64,000 bases of DNA, taken from assembly GCF_007828955.1 (NCBI RefSeq), contig NZ_VIVR01000001.1, positions 3,224,001 through 3,288,000 on the forward strand, in the 5' to 3' direction. Under the pieces are notes generated by a model that saw nothing but the letters and a program-made list of their open reading frames with translations, was not told where the DNA came from and ran no database searches. The stretch's first letter is position 1. The number at the start of each line of letters is the position of its first letter. A program made the translations under genes and the position numbers. Of the stretch, positions 8,185 to 16,502 are shown piece after piece. Source of the DNA: Kitasatospora atroaurantiaca (GTDB taxonomy: Bacteria; Actinomycetota; Actinomycetes; Streptomycetales; Streptomycetaceae).

Positions 8185-9378
8185 GTGACGGCAAACGTGC
8201 TGGAGCACCGGCGGGCGAAGGCCTTCGCCGAGGCGCTGGAGGCCCACCAGGCAGAGAGCAGACCCGGCAGCAGCCACCACGGCGGTTCCACCGCGATGGC
8301 CGAGCTGCTCACCATGGCGGGAGCGCTCGGCGCGCTGCCCGAGCCCGAGCTGAGCACCGAGGTCAGGACGGTCCAACGCGCCCAGCTGATGGCCGCGTTC
8401 GAGCAGGCCTGGGCCGGTGGACCGGCGGCGCGGGTGCCGCAGCAGCGCAGGCATCGAGCGGCCGGGGCGGCCCAGCGCAGCCGCTGGGGTCGCCGGCTCG
8501 CGATCGGCGGGCTGGTCGCCGGGGTCGCCGTCGGGAGCTTCGCGGGCGCCGCCGCGGCGAGCACCAACGCCCTTCCCGGGGACGCGCTTTACGGGATGAA
8601 GCGCGGCCTGGAGGGTCTCCAGCTGGACTGGGCGGGCTCCGACACCGAGCGCGGCGCACTGCTCCTCGACCAGGCCTCGACCCGGCTGGAGGAGGCGCAG
8701 GACCTGCTCGGGCGGGCCGGTTCGCCGTCCGGGCTCAGTGCGGGCACCGTCGAGCAGGTCCGCCGGGCGCTGGACGACATGCACGCCGAGGCCATCCGGG
8801 GGCGGGACTTGCTCCGCTCGGTCTACCGCAGCAACGGTTCGCTCGCGCCGATGCGCAAGCTGGCCGGCTTCGCCGACGGTGAGGACGAGCGCTGGGCCGC
8901 CCTGCACGGCAAGCTGCCCGGGCAGCTGACCACCCAGGCCAGCAGGGTCGACGAACTCTTCAGCGACATAAGCGAGGACGTCGCGCCCCTGCACCTGGAG
9001 CAGCAGCCCGGCAAGGGCGGCGGTCCCGGTCACGGTGGGGCGGGCGGCGGCCAGCAGGCCCCCGGCTCGACCAGCAGCCCGGCCCAGGGCGAGGCGCAGG
9101 GCTCGGCGGACACGCCGAACTCGCGCGGCTCCTCCGGTGGTACGGCCCACGGCGGTCCGGCGCCGGGCGGTGCCGCCGCCGGTGTCGGCAGCCTGGTCAA
9201 CGGACTCACCAACGGACTGACCGGCAGCGGGGCTTCCAGCAGCCCGGCGGCCGGCCAGAGCCCCAAGTCCGGTGACTCGGCCGCCCCGTCCGCCCCGGCG
9301 CAAGGTACGCCGGACGGTCAGGGCATCACCATCCCGCCGCTGATCCCCGGCCTGCTGCCGGAGATCACGCTGGGCTGA
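8185..9378 (+). CDS. rsbN: Membrane anti-sigma factor RsbN (anti-BldN)
   Basis: RsbN binds and holds BldN at the membrane until release. The 397-residue protein has a cytoplasmic N-terminal sigma-binding part (start VTANVLEHRRAKAFAEALEA), one transmembrane helix at about residues 105-125 (RLAIGGLVAGVAVGSFAGAA), and an extracytoplasmic region starting with the conserved STNALPGDALYGMKRGLEG block, then a long Gly/Ser/Pro-rich tail. The GTG at 8185 has GGGAGG eight bases upstream; the frame is open further upstream but without an initiation signal. Its place directly after bldN is the known arrangement. The 256-base gap to bldN could hold its own promoter. Confidence 0.93.
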   Translation: MTANVLEHRRAKAFAEALEAHQAESRPGSSHHGGSTAMAELLTMAGALGALPEPELSTEVRTVQRAQLMAAFEQAWAGGPAARVPQQRRHRAAGAAQRSRWGRRLAIGGLVAGVAVGSFAGAAAASTNALPGDALYGMKRGLEGLQLDWAGSDTERGALLLDQASTRLEEAQDLLGRAGSPSGLSAGTVEQVRRALDDMHAEAIRGRDLLRSVYRSNGSLAPMRKLAGFADGEDERWAALHGKLPGQLTTQASRVDELFSDISEDVAPLHLEQQPGKGGGPGHGGAGGGQQAPGSTSSPAQGEAQGSADTPNSRGSSGGTAHGGPAPGGAAAGVGSLVNGLTNGLTGSGASSSPAAGQSPKSGDSAAPSAPAQGTPDGQGITIPPLIPGLLPEITLG

Positions 9379-9430
9379 GATGACGCGGAAGTGGCTGTGA
9401 GCACAGTGCTCACAGCCACTTCCGCATCTC
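9377..9430. terminator. Bidirectional terminator between rsbN and the acyltransferase gene
   Basis: Two perfect 20-base arms (GCGGAAGTGGCTGTGAGCAC at 9385-9404 and its complement at 9406-9425) flank a single central base, and outer GAGAT/ATCTC arms extend the stem. It begins inside the rsbN stop region and ends 10 bases before the convergent gene's stop, so it can serve both. Confidence 0.85.
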
Positions 9431-9440
9431 GGGGGGCCTG

Positions 9441-10451
9441 CTAGAAGAAGACCGAACGCCGTTGCACCAGAAGCTTGTAGAGGGTGTGCTGGATGGTCTC
9501 GCGCACCTGGTCGGTCAGGTTGAAGACCAGCATCGGGTCGTCCGCCGCCTCCGGCGGGTGGCTGTCGGTCGCGATCGGCTCGCCGAACTGGATGGTCCAC
9601 TTGGTCGGCAGCGGCACCGCCCCGAGCGGCCCGAGCCACGGGAAGGTCGGCGTGATCGGCACGTACGGCAGGCCGAGCAGCCGGGCCAGCGTCTTGGCGT
9701 TCCCGATCATCGGGTAGGTCTCCTCGGCCCCGACGATCGAGCAGGGAACGATCGGCACCTGAGCACGCAGGGCCGAGGCGACGAACCCGCCCCGCCCGAA
9801 GCGCTGCAGCTTGTACCGCTCGGAGAAGGGCTTGCCGATCCCCTTGAAGCCCTCCGGCCAGACCCCGACCACCTCGCCGCGTTCCAGCAGCGCCTGGGCA
9901 TCCTCGTTGCAGGCCAGGGTGTGCCCGGCCTTACGGGCCAGCTCGCCCGCCACCGGCATGACGAAGACCAGGTCGGCGGCGAGCATCCGCAGGTGCCGCT
10001 GCTGCGGGTGGTGGTCGTGGATGGCGACCTGGGTCATCAGGGCGTCCAGCGGGATCGTCCCCGAGTGGTTGGCGACGATCAGCGCCCCGCCCTCGGCCGG
10101 GATGTTCTCGACACCGCGTACCTCGACCCGGAAGTACTTCTCCGCCAGCGGGCGCAGCAGCGAGAGGAAGACCTCCTCGGTGAGCTCCCGGTCGAAGCCG
10201 AACTCGTCCACCTCGTAGTCGCCGGTGATCCGACGGCGCAGGAAGGCCAGGCCGTTGGCGGCACGGCCCTCCCAGCCCTTGCCGAAGGCCCTGGTGGCCG
10301 CCGAGCCGAGCGGGCCCGCCAGTGCCCCGCCGACGGCCTCGGCGATCCGGTCCGCCAGGTGCCCCTGCTCCCCGCTGCCGTGCCAGCTCGGCGCGGACTC
10401 GATCGGGATGACCCTCGCCTCGCCGGGTGCGTACTCTCTCGCGGCAGTCAT
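9441..10451 (-). CDS. PlsC-like 1-acylglycerol-phosphate acyltransferase family protein
   Basis: A 336-residue acyltransferase of the PlsC superfamily, expected to transfer acyl chains to a lysolipid or similar acceptor at the inner face of the membrane. The catalytic block is IVANHSGTIPLDALM (N128, H129, D136), the acyl-acceptor glycine block is GVWPEGFKGIGKPF, and VPIVPCSIVGAEE is the third conserved block. The N-terminal 80 residues are an extension outside the catalytic domain. It starts seven bases after the SDR gene stop on the same strand, so the two form an operon, as in S. coelicolor downstream of bldN-rsbN. The acceptor is unknown. Confidence 0.85.
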   Translation of the reverse strand: MTAAREYAPGEARVIPIESAPSWHGSGEQGHLADRIAEAVGGALAGPLGSAATRAFGKGWEGRAANGLAFLRRRITGDYEVDEFGFDRELTEEVFLSLLRPLAEKYFRVEVRGVENIPAEGGALIVANHSGTIPLDALMTQVAIHDHHPQQRHLRMLAADLVFVMPVAGELARKAGHTLACNEDAQALLERGEVVGVWPEGFKGIGKPFSERYKLQRFGRGGFVASALRAQVPIVPCSIVGAEETYPMIGNAKTLARLLGLPYVPITPTFPWLGPLGAVPLPTKWTIQFGEPIATDSHPPEAADDPMLVFNLTDQVRETIQHTLYKLLVQRRSVFF

Positions 10452-10458
10452 CGCAGCC

Positions 10459-11544
10459 TCAGCTCCTCGACGAGTTGGACGGGTGGGACGGGTGGGACGG
10501 GCGGGGCGGGTCTGACGGCTCGGGGCCCAGCAGCGCCGCCAGCCGGTCCGTGACGGCGGTCAGCCGCTCGGGCGGCAGCAGCCCGGTCGACTGGACGGCC
10601 GCGAAGTCGGCGAAGGCCTCCGGGGTGCTGAACTTCGGCGTGTACCCGAAGGTTTCGCGCAGCTGCGTGGTGTCGACCACCCGGCCGTGGGTGAGCAGCC
10701 GGATCTGCTCGGGCGAGATGTCGGCCACCCGGGTCTGCCGGACCAGGCCGGCGACCAGGCTGAGCGCGGGGAGCAGCAGGGGTACGGTCGGGCGGCCGAG
10801 CCGGCGGGCGCACTGGGAGAGCAGCAGCACGCCCTCGCCCGCGACGTTGAACGTCCCGGTGTTGGTGGTGCCGCGCCGGGGTTCGAGCGCCGCCAGCCGG
10901 AGCACCTCCACGGCGTCGTCCTCGTGGATGAACTGCAGGCGCGGGTCGTGCCCGAGCACGGTCGGCAGCACCGGCAGCGCGAAGTAGTCGCTGAGCGGGG
11001 TGTCCCCGGCCGGGCCGAGGATGTTGGCGAAGCGCAGCACGGTGACCGCGACGTCGGGCCGGCGCCGGGCGAAGCCGCGGACGTACCCCTCGACCTCGGC
11101 GGCGTCCTTGGCGAAGCCGCCCCGGGGCAGGTCCTTGGGCTGCATCCGCTCGCCGAAGACGGCCGGGTCGCGCGGCGCGGAGCCGTACACGCCGGTGGTC
11201 GACTTCACCACCAGGCGGCGCAGGCCGGGGGCCTTCTGGCAGGCACCGAGCAACTGCATGGTGCCGATGACGTTGGTCTCCTTGACCGCGGCACGGCCGC
11301 CGGGGCCCGAGGCGCTGACGTTGAGGTGCACCACCGTGTCGACGTCGTGCTCGGCCATCACCCGGGCGATGGCCGGGCGGCGCAGGTCGACCTGGACGAA
11401 GCGGAAATCAGGATGAACGTTCCCGCGCGGCGCCCGCACGTCCACGCCGACCACCAGGTCGACGTCGGGACGGCGGCTGACCGCCGCGGCGAAGCGGGCA
11501 CCGAGATGGCGTGCCACGCCGGTGACGAGCACGACCTTGCCCAC
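10459..11544 (-). CDS. NAD-dependent epimerase/dehydratase family protein (extended SDR)
   Basis: A 361-residue extended short-chain dehydrogenase/reductase-like protein. The Rossmann motif at the N-terminus is VTGVARHLGARFA, an atypical GxxxxxG, and the segment VDTVVHLNVSASGPGG is the second typical block. The expected YxxxK active site is not obvious (SSTTGVYGSAPRDP), so it may bind a nucleotide-sugar or NAD without classical catalysis. The GTG at 11544 is chosen because AGGAGGG lies about nine bases upstream and the Rossmann fold begins immediately. The C-terminal ~20 residues are Ser/Pro/His repeats (HPSHPSNSSRS). It is co-transcribed with the acyltransferase. Confidence 0.8.
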   Translation of the reverse strand: MGKVVLVTGVARHLGARFAAAVSRRPDVDLVVGVDVRAPRGNVHPDFRFVQVDLRRPAIARVMAEHDVDTVVHLNVSASGPGGRAAVKETNVIGTMQLLGACQKAPGLRRLVVKSTTGVYGSAPRDPAVFGERMQPKDLPRGGFAKDAAEVEGYVRGFARRRPDVAVTVLRFANILGPAGDTPLSDYFALPVLPTVLGHDPRLQFIHEDDAVEVLRLAALEPRRGTTNTGTFNVAGEGVLLLSQCARRLGRPTVPLLLPALSLVAGLVRQTRVADISPEQIRLLTHGRVVDTTQLRETFGYTPKFSTPEAFADFAAVQSTGLLPPERLTAVTDRLAALLGPEPSDPPRPSHPSHPSNSSRS

Positions 11545-11699
11545 TGCCCTGCGCCCTCCTCGGCCGAAGATCGAGCTGAAGCCCTGCCTGCACCGTACCG
11601 CGCGCCTGTTTCCACGACGCAAACGCCACTGCCCGCCCCGGCAATATCCACCGGGACGGGCAGTGCGCACACCTGGCGCGCAGGGCGCGACCGTGGGTG

Positions 11700-11798
11700 T
11701 TACTTCTTGTTGCGACGCTGAACGCGAGTGCGCTTCAGAAGCTTGCGGTGCTTCTTCTTGGCCATACGCTTGCGACGCTTCTTGATGACAGAGCCCAC
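11700..11798 (-). CDS. Small ribosomal protein bS22 (AURKAIP1/COX24 domain), 32 residues
   Basis: A tiny, extremely basic protein beginning [20 protein letters not shown] and ending [10 protein letters not shown]. This matches the AURKAIP1/COX24 family, the actinobacterial small-subunit protein bS22 seen in mycobacterial ribosome structures. The start is a GTG with GAGGG about eight bases upstream; the stop is TAA. It is easily missed because of its size. It lies in the gap between the bdtA-like gene and the SDR gene, its usual position in streptomycetes. Confidence 0.93.
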   Translation of the reverse strand: MGSVIKKRRKRMAKKKHRKLLKRTRVQRRNKK

Positions 11799-11975
11799 GG
11801 AACAACCCTCGCTCACTAAGACTCTCGCCCGTGAGAGACGGAGTCCATACGACTGACGGAGCGCCTAGCCTACCTTCCGCACGGCCAGCGCAGTAATCGT
11901 GCCCGGAACGTGCGGGAAATCTGTGGCAAACGGGTGCCGGGCCCACCGGCTGTGGGCCCGCACCACTGGTCGGTC

Positions 11976-12185
11976 CTACGCGCTCTCGAGGCGCACGTAG
12001 GAGTCCTTCAGGTACTCGTGCACCGCCTGTTCGGGGACCCGGAAGGAGCGGCCGACCCGGATGGCCGGAAGCTCTCCACTGTGCACCAGCCGGTACACCG
12101 TCATCTTGGACACCCGCATGACCGAGGCAACCTCCGCCACGGTCAGGAAGACGACCTCCTGCAGGGGGCGTTCGCCGGAACTCAT
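11976..12185 (-). CDS. bdtA: Excisionase-type helix-turn-helix regulator, BdtA-like
   Basis: A 69-residue MerR-type winged-helix DNA-binding protein of the excisionase family, with FLTVAEVASVMRVSKMTVYR as the helix-turn-helix and GELPAIRVGRSFRVPEQAV as the wing and recognition region. Its place beside the bldN-rsbN region and its size match S. coelicolor BdtA, a gene found as a target of the developmental repressor BldD. No integrase is nearby, so it is a resident regulator and not a phage excisionase. It ends with YLKDSYVRLESA. The DNA target is unknown. Confidence 0.85.
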   Translation of the reverse strand: MSSGERPLQEVVFLTVAEVASVMRVSKMTVYRLVHSGELPAIRVGRSFRVPEQAVHEYLKDSYVRLESA

Positions 12186-12301
12186 GACCTCACCCGACCC
12201 TTACCCGTGTGCAAGGCACCGGCTTCCCCTCCGGTGACTCCACCGGCACACGTGTATCCCCAGAGTAGTTAAGGGTGGTACCAGTGGGAAGAGGGGGAAG
12301 C

Positions 12302-13141
12302 TCAGTCCTTGTACGGTGCGAGATCCGCCCGTTGCAGTACGTAGTCACTCAGCGCCCTGTAGCACTCCGGCCGCGCACCGTCGTCCACCGGTACGACCAC
12401 CTCGACCGTGCCCTCGGCCTCGCCGACGAACGGCGCCGGGTCGTTGGAGTCCGCGAAGCCGCCCGCCGGGATGCCGAGCCGGCCGGCCCCGCAGAGCCAG
12501 CCGTGGTCGCCCAGCACCAGGTCGGGCAGCGGTTCGCCGGCCTCGGTGAGGGCGGCCAGCGCCAGCCGTACGGGCTGTGCCGAGTGGGTGTGCAGCAGGG
12601 TCTCGGAGCTGATTCTGCCCGCCCGCGACGGCGGTGCGTCAAGAGCCCGGACGACGGCCACCGAGCGGACGTAGTCGAGGGTGCAGGTCCGGGTCCCGTC
12701 GGGGGTGGGCTCACGGAAGCGCGTACCCCGCGCGGGGGTGCGCAGGGTGCAGCCGGCTGCTTCGAGCGCCCGGGCGAGCGCCGCGTGGAAGCCGGTGAGC
12801 TTGGTCGGGTGCCCGGTGCCGGCCAGCACGGTGCCCCGGCGGCGGGCGGTGCGGCGGACCAGGGCGGCGAGCCGGTCCAGGCCGTCCAGGGTGCGCTCGG
12901 GGTCGATGGTGTCCGGCCCCTGGCCGTAGGAGAAGTCGGGGTGGACGCCGCACCGCTCGGCCATCAGGTCGAGCACCGCGCCGGGGCCCCAGCGGCGCTC
13001 GGGGTCCAGTCCCATCAGCGCGCCCGGGTCGCCCTGGCCGAAGAGACGGTAGCTGCGGAGGTTCTTCTGACGCGGTGTCGGGATGTCCGGGCCGGCCAGC
13101 CGATGGCGGATCAGGTGGGCGCGGAGCTCCGCCCGGTTCAC
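12302..13141 (-). CDS. Conserved streptomycete protein annotated as phosphatase
   Basis: A 279-residue soluble protein beginning VNRAELRAHLIRHRLAGPDI. It contains LMAERCGVHPDFSYGQGPDTIDP, GTVLAGTGHPTKLTGFHAAL and PDLVLGDHGWLCGAG, which look like active-site loops. Homologues in Streptomyces are usually labelled phosphatase, but I do not see a classical phosphatase signature, so the reaction is uncertain. The GTG start overlaps the stop of acuC by four bases (GTGA), so translation is probably coupled. Its position next to an AcuC-type deacetylase is conserved in the family's relatives. Confidence 0.65.
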   Translation of the reverse strand: MNRAELRAHLIRHRLAGPDIPTPRQKNLRSYRLFGQGDPGALMGLDPERRWGPGAVLDLMAERCGVHPDFSYGQGPDTIDPERTLDGLDRLAALVRRTARRRGTVLAGTGHPTKLTGFHAALARALEAAGCTLRTPARGTRFREPTPDGTRTCTLDYVRSVAVVRALDAPPSRAGRISSETLLHTHSAQPVRLALAALTEAGEPLPDLVLGDHGWLCGAGRLGIPAGGFADSNDPAPFVGEAEGTVEVVVPVDDGARPECYRALSDYVLQRADLAPYKD

Positions 13142-14337
13142 GGAATGAGCCCGTGGTGCGGGAAGACCGCACGACGGGCGGCCAGGACGGCCTGGTCGAG
13201 GCGGTCCTCGGGGTCGTAGCCGTGGTCGTGGAAGTCCCGCCAGTCGGGCTTGGCACCGTCGGTCATCAGCAGCGGCCCTTCCTGCCCGGTCAGGCGGAAG
13301 ACCTCGCCGCGCCACACCTCGGGCGTCTCGGCGGCCGGGTCGACGGGCCGCCCGGCGGCGATGCCGACCAGGTGCGTCCAGGCTCTCGGGACGACGTCGA
13401 TCACGGCGTAGCCGCCACCGCCGAGGGCGACCCAGCGGCCGTCGGCGTAGTGGTGCGCCAGGTCGTGCACGGCCTCGGCCACCATGCGCTGGGCGTCCAG
13501 GGTGACGGCGAGGTGGGCCAGCGGGTCGTCGAGGTGGGTGTCCGCACCGTGCTGGCTGACCACCACCTGGGGGCGGAACGCACCGAGCAGCTCGGGGACG
13601 AAGGCGTGGAAGGCACGAAGCCAGCCGGCGTCGCCGGTACCGGCGGGCAGCGGGAGGTTGGCCGCCGAACCGGGGGCGTCGGGGCCGCCGGTCTCGGTGG
13701 ACCAGCCGGTCTGCGGGAAGAGGGTGGCCGGGTGCTCGTGGATCGAGACGGTGAGCACCCTTGGGTCGTTCCAGAAGGCCTGCTGCACCCCGTCGCCGTG
13801 GTGGACGTCCATGTCGACGTACGCGACCCGCTCGGCACCGAGCTCCAGCAGGCGGGCGACGGCGAGGGCGGCGTCGTTGTAGATGCAGAAGCCCGAGGCC
13901 CGGTCGGGCATCGCGTGGTGCAGGCCGCCGGCGAAGTTGACGGCGTGTCCGGCCTCGCCGCGCCAGACCGCCTCGGCGGCGGCCACGGACTGACCGGCGA
14001 TCAGGGCGGAGGCGGTGTGCTGGGCAGCGAAGGCCCAGTTGTCCTCGGTACCGAGGCCGTGCCGCCGGTCGACGTGGGTCGGGTCGGCCGCGACGCGCTT
14101 GACCGCCTCGACGTACTCGGCGGTGTGCACCAGGCGCAGCGTGGAGTCTCCGGCGGGCCGTGCGGCGCGGACGGTCACGCCGGGCGCGGTGGTGAGCTCG
14201 AAGGCCTCCACCAGCCGCATGGTGAGCGCCAGCCGGGTCGGGTCCATCGGGTGGTCGGGGCCGAAGTCGTACGCGGTGACGCCCTCGTCCCAGTAGAGGT
14301 GCAGGCCGCGGGGGGCGTCACGCTCGGCTTCGGACAT
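13138..14337 (-). CDS. acuC: AcuC-type histone-deacetylase-family protein
   Basis: A 399-residue zinc deacetylase of the arginase/deacetylase superfamily, which in bacteria removes acetyl groups from acyl-CoA synthetase or other lysines. The fold landmarks are NFAGGLHHAMPDRASGFCIYND (here ending with the CIYNDAALA block), VAYVDMDVHHGDGVQQAF with metal ligands, VVSQHGADTHLDDPLAHL and LGGGGYAVIDVVP. The length is normal for AcuC. The ATG at 14337 is preceded by TACCGT at a leaderless spacing, and there is no ribosome-binding site. It overlaps the downstream gene by four bases. Confidence 0.92.
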   Translation of the reverse strand: MSEAERDAPRGLHLYWDEGVTAYDFGPDHPMDPTRLALTMRLVEAFELTTAPGVTVRAARPAGDSTLRLVHTAEYVEAVKRVAADPTHVDRRHGLGTEDNWAFAAQHTASALIAGQSVAAAEAVWRGEAGHAVNFAGGLHHAMPDRASGFCIYNDAALAVARLLELGAERVAYVDMDVHHGDGVQQAFWNDPRVLTVSIHEHPATLFPQTGWSTETGGPDAPGSAANLPLPAGTGDAGWLRAFHAFVPELLGAFRPQVVVSQHGADTHLDDPLAHLAVTLDAQRMVAEAVHDLAHHYADGRWVALGGGGYAVIDVVPRAWTHLVGIAAGRPVDPAAETPEVWRGEVFRLTGQEGPLLMTDGAKPDWRDFHDHGYDPEDRLDQAVLAARRAVFPHHGLIP

Positions 14338-14343
14338 GGTCCA

Positions 14344-14349
14344 ACGGTA
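14344..14349 (-). promoter_or_regulatory. -10-like box TACCGT, leaderless geometry
   Basis: On the minus strand TACCGT ends six bases before the acuC ATG at 14337. Confidence 0.45.
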
Positions 14350-14394
14350 GTGGCTGGGTGACCCTCGCCCGGCGCAGGGGCACACCCGGCCGGG

Positions 14395-15609
14395 TCAGGA
14401 CGTCTCGGCGGGGGCGCTCTCGCGCAGTGGCCGGGCGGCGGCGGTGGGTGCGGGGGCGAAGTGGGCGCCGAGGGGCAGGATCCCCAGCACCAGCAGCATG
14501 GGCGCGAGCAGCGCGAGGCGGTAGGAACTGGCGTCCGCCACGGCGCCGACCAGCGGGGAGCCGACCAGGAACCCGACGTAGTTGAAGAGATTGAGCCGGG
14601 CCACGGCTGCGTCGGAGTCCTGCGGGAAGAGCCGGCCGCCGGCCGCGAAGACCTGCGGGATGATCGCGCAGATCCCCAGGCCCAGCACGGTGAAGCCGGC
14701 GATCCCGGCCCACGGCGCGGGCGCGGCGGCGGCGATGGCGAAGCCGAGCGCCGCCACGGCCGCGCCGGTCCGCACCACCGGGACGGCGCCCCAGCGCTGC
14801 ACACCCCGGTCGCCGAGGGTGCGGCCGAGCAGCATGGCGACCATGTAGCCGAGGTAGGAGAGCTTGGCGACGTCCTCGGGGCTGTGCAGGCCGTCGGTGA
14901 GGTACTTGACGCTGTAGTTGGAGACGGAGGCGTCCGCGATGTAGGCGACGGCCATCGCCAGGCAGAGCGGCAGCAGCGGCTTCCAGGGGATCGAGCGGGC
15001 TGCCGCCTCGGCGGCCTCCCGTACGGCGTCGCCGAGTTCGGCGCGGCCGGCGAAGCGGGTGCCGGCCAGCAGCGCGAGCGGGATGAGGACGCCCGCGGCG
15101 CCGCCGAAGAGGGTGGTCAGGCCGAGGTCGTAGTGTGCCCCGATCCCCGCGATCGCGGCGCCGACGATGCCGCCGAGGCTGAACGCGGCGTGGAAGCCCA
15201 GCATGATGCTGCGGCCGTAACGGTGCTGGAGACCGACGCCCAGCATGTTCATACTGGCGTCCAGAGCGCCCACCAGCAGGCCGAACGCCCCTAGGGCGAG
15301 CCCGAGTTGCCACAGCGCGTCGCCGAGGCCGACCCCGGCGAGGGTGAGGCAGACGGCGGGCTGGACGACCCGCAGGACGGCGCGGGCGCTGGTGCGCTTG
15401 ACCAGCTGCTCGGAGCCGATCGAACCGACGCCGGCCAGGATCGGCACGGCGGCGAGGAAGACCGGCAGCAGGGAGTCGCTGAGCCCGTACTGCTTCTGGA
15501 TCTCGGGGATGCAGGTGACCAGCAGCGCGAAGGTGATGCCCTGCAGCAGGAAGCTGACCGCCAGGGCCGCGCGGGCCTGCCGCAGGCGTGCCGTGATCTC
15601 CTGCTGCAT
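14395..15609 (-). CDS. Major facilitator superfamily transporter
   Basis: A 404-residue integral membrane protein with about twelve hydrophobic segments. The first half includes LLQGITFALLVTCIPEIQKQ and the short intracellular loop EQLVKRTSARAVLR; the second begins after a hydrophilic loop (GDAVREAAEAAARSIPWKPL). It belongs to the family of small sugar/fucose-permease-like and YbjJ-like MFS proteins. The start MQQEITARLRQARAALAVSF gives a short cytoplasmic N-terminus. The substrate cannot be inferred. It lies between acuC and a HAD gene on the same strand but with about 57- and 99-base gaps, so it may be a single unit. Confidence 0.85.
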   Translation of the reverse strand: MQQEITARLRQARAALAVSFLLQGITFALLVTCIPEIQKQYGLSDSLLPVFLAAVPILAGVGSIGSEQLVKRTSARAVLRVVQPAVCLTLAGVGLGDALWQLGLALGAFGLLVGALDASMNMLGVGLQHRYGRSIMLGFHAAFSLGGIVGAAIAGIGAHYDLGLTTLFGGAAGVLIPLALLAGTRFAGRAELGDAVREAAEAAARSIPWKPLLPLCLAMAVAYIADASVSNYSVKYLTDGLHSPEDVAKLSYLGYMVAMLLGRTLGDRGVQRWGAVPVVRTGAAVAALGFAIAAAAPAPWAGIAGFTVLGLGICAIIPQVFAAGGRLFPQDSDAAVARLNLFNYVGFLVGSPLVGAVADASSYRLALLAPMLLVLGILPLGAHFAPAPTAAARPLRESAPAETS

Positions 15610-15708
15610 GAACGACCTCGCTACTCACCGGTAAGCGGATGTTGGCGAGAGCGTAGGTGCTCGGGCGGCTTTGCGGGAGGGGTGCGACCGAACTGTTCTC
15701 AGCCGGTC

Positions 15709-16362
15709 TCAGAGCGCCGGCAGCGCGAGCACCTCGGGGAGCTCGGTGAGCAGGCCGGTCGCGCCGGCGTCGGTGAGCCTGGCGGGGGCGGTGAGGGCGG
15801 CGTAGCCGTACACGTCCATCGCGGCGGCGCGGGCGGCCAGGACGCCGTTGCGGCTGTCCTCGACCACCAGGCAGCGGGCGGGCTCGGCGCCCAGCGTGGC
15901 GGCGGCGTGCAGGAAGAGGTCGGGGGCGGGCTTGCCGACGCCGACGTCCTGGGCGCTGAAGATCCGCTGCTCGGCGAAGTACCCGCGCAGGCCGGTGAGG
16001 TCGAGGGCGGTACGGATCCAGGAGTGGTGGGCGGAGGAGGCCAGACAGTACGGGACGCCGCGCTGCTGAAGGGTCTTCAGCACCTGCTCGGCCCCGCGGA
16101 CGGCGGTGAGCTCGCGCTCGAAGGCGGCGAAGACCCGGCCGTGGAAGAGCTCGTCGAAGCCTTCGGGCAGCCGAGCGCCGTACCGCTCGCCGATCACGTC
16201 GTGCACGGTGTGCGCGGCGCAGCCCATGTAGTCCCGGTAGGAGTCCTCGACGGTGGTCGGGTAGCCGAGTTCGGTGAGGTACTCGGCCAGCACCCGGTTG
16301 GAGATCGGCTCGCTGTCCACGAGCACACCGTCATTGTCGAAGATCACCAGGTCGTACGTCAT
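15709..16362 (-). CDS. HAD-superfamily phosphatase, phosphoglucomutase-like
   Basis: A 217-residue HAD hydrolase with an alpha-helical cap. Motif I is IFDNDGVLVDSEP, motif II the serine in CLASSAHHSW, motif III the lysine in GVGKPAPDLF, and motif IV is VVEDSRNGVLAARAA. The layout fits the beta-phosphoglucomutase/2-deoxyglucose-6-phosphatase-like class that acts on sugar phosphates. A TAGGCT box seven bases before the ATG suggests a leaderless transcript. The coding frame is open far upstream but that part is antisense to proC and the region beyond, so the start at 16362 is firm. Confidence 0.9.
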   Translation of the reverse strand: MTYDLVIFDNDGVLVDSEPISNRVLAEYLTELGYPTTVEDSYRDYMGCAAHTVHDVIGERYGARLPEGFDELFHGRVFAAFERELTAVRGAEQVLKTLQQRGVPYCLASSAHHSWIRTALDLTGLRGYFAEQRIFSAQDVGVGKPAPDLFLHAAATLGAEPARCLVVEDSRNGVLAARAAAMDVYGYAALTAPARLTDAGATGLLTELPEVLALPAL

Positions 16363-16369
16363 TTGGTTG

Positions 16370-16375
16370 AGCCTA
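16370..16375 (-). promoter_or_regulatory. -10-like box TAGGCT, leaderless geometry
   Basis: On the minus strand TAGGCT ends seven bases before the ATG at 16362. The palindromic repeat next to proC begins 21 bases further upstream and would overlap the -35 region. Confidence 0.45.
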
Positions 16376-16395
16376 CTTGCGAGGGCAACCCGAGC

Positions 16396-16482
16396 AGGGG
16401 CGCGAGTCTCTGCTCGATCAACTGCGTGCGCGATCAACCGTGCACGTCCGCAGGTCCCCCTCGCGCAGTTCCCCGCGCCCCT
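16396..16482 (-). repeat. Intergenic palindromic repeat, copy 1 (subfamily I)
   Basis: Read on the minus strand the element starts with AGGGGCGCGGGGAACTGCGC and ends with a CTCGCGCCCCT arm that contains the asymmetric AACTGCG/TTGATCGAGCAGAG feature of subfamily I. It lies 20 bases after the proC stop codon. Outer GGGCACC/GGGCAACC sequences extend it. It is a likely RNA hairpin at the 3' end of proC. Confidence 0.8.
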
Positions 16483-16502
16483 GGGGTGCCCAGTTGCACA
16501 CG

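Noticed and set aside
12186-12301. A BldD site before the bdtA-like gene
   Set aside because: A GGAGTCACCGG segment is present on the minus strand, but only one half-site is convincing.
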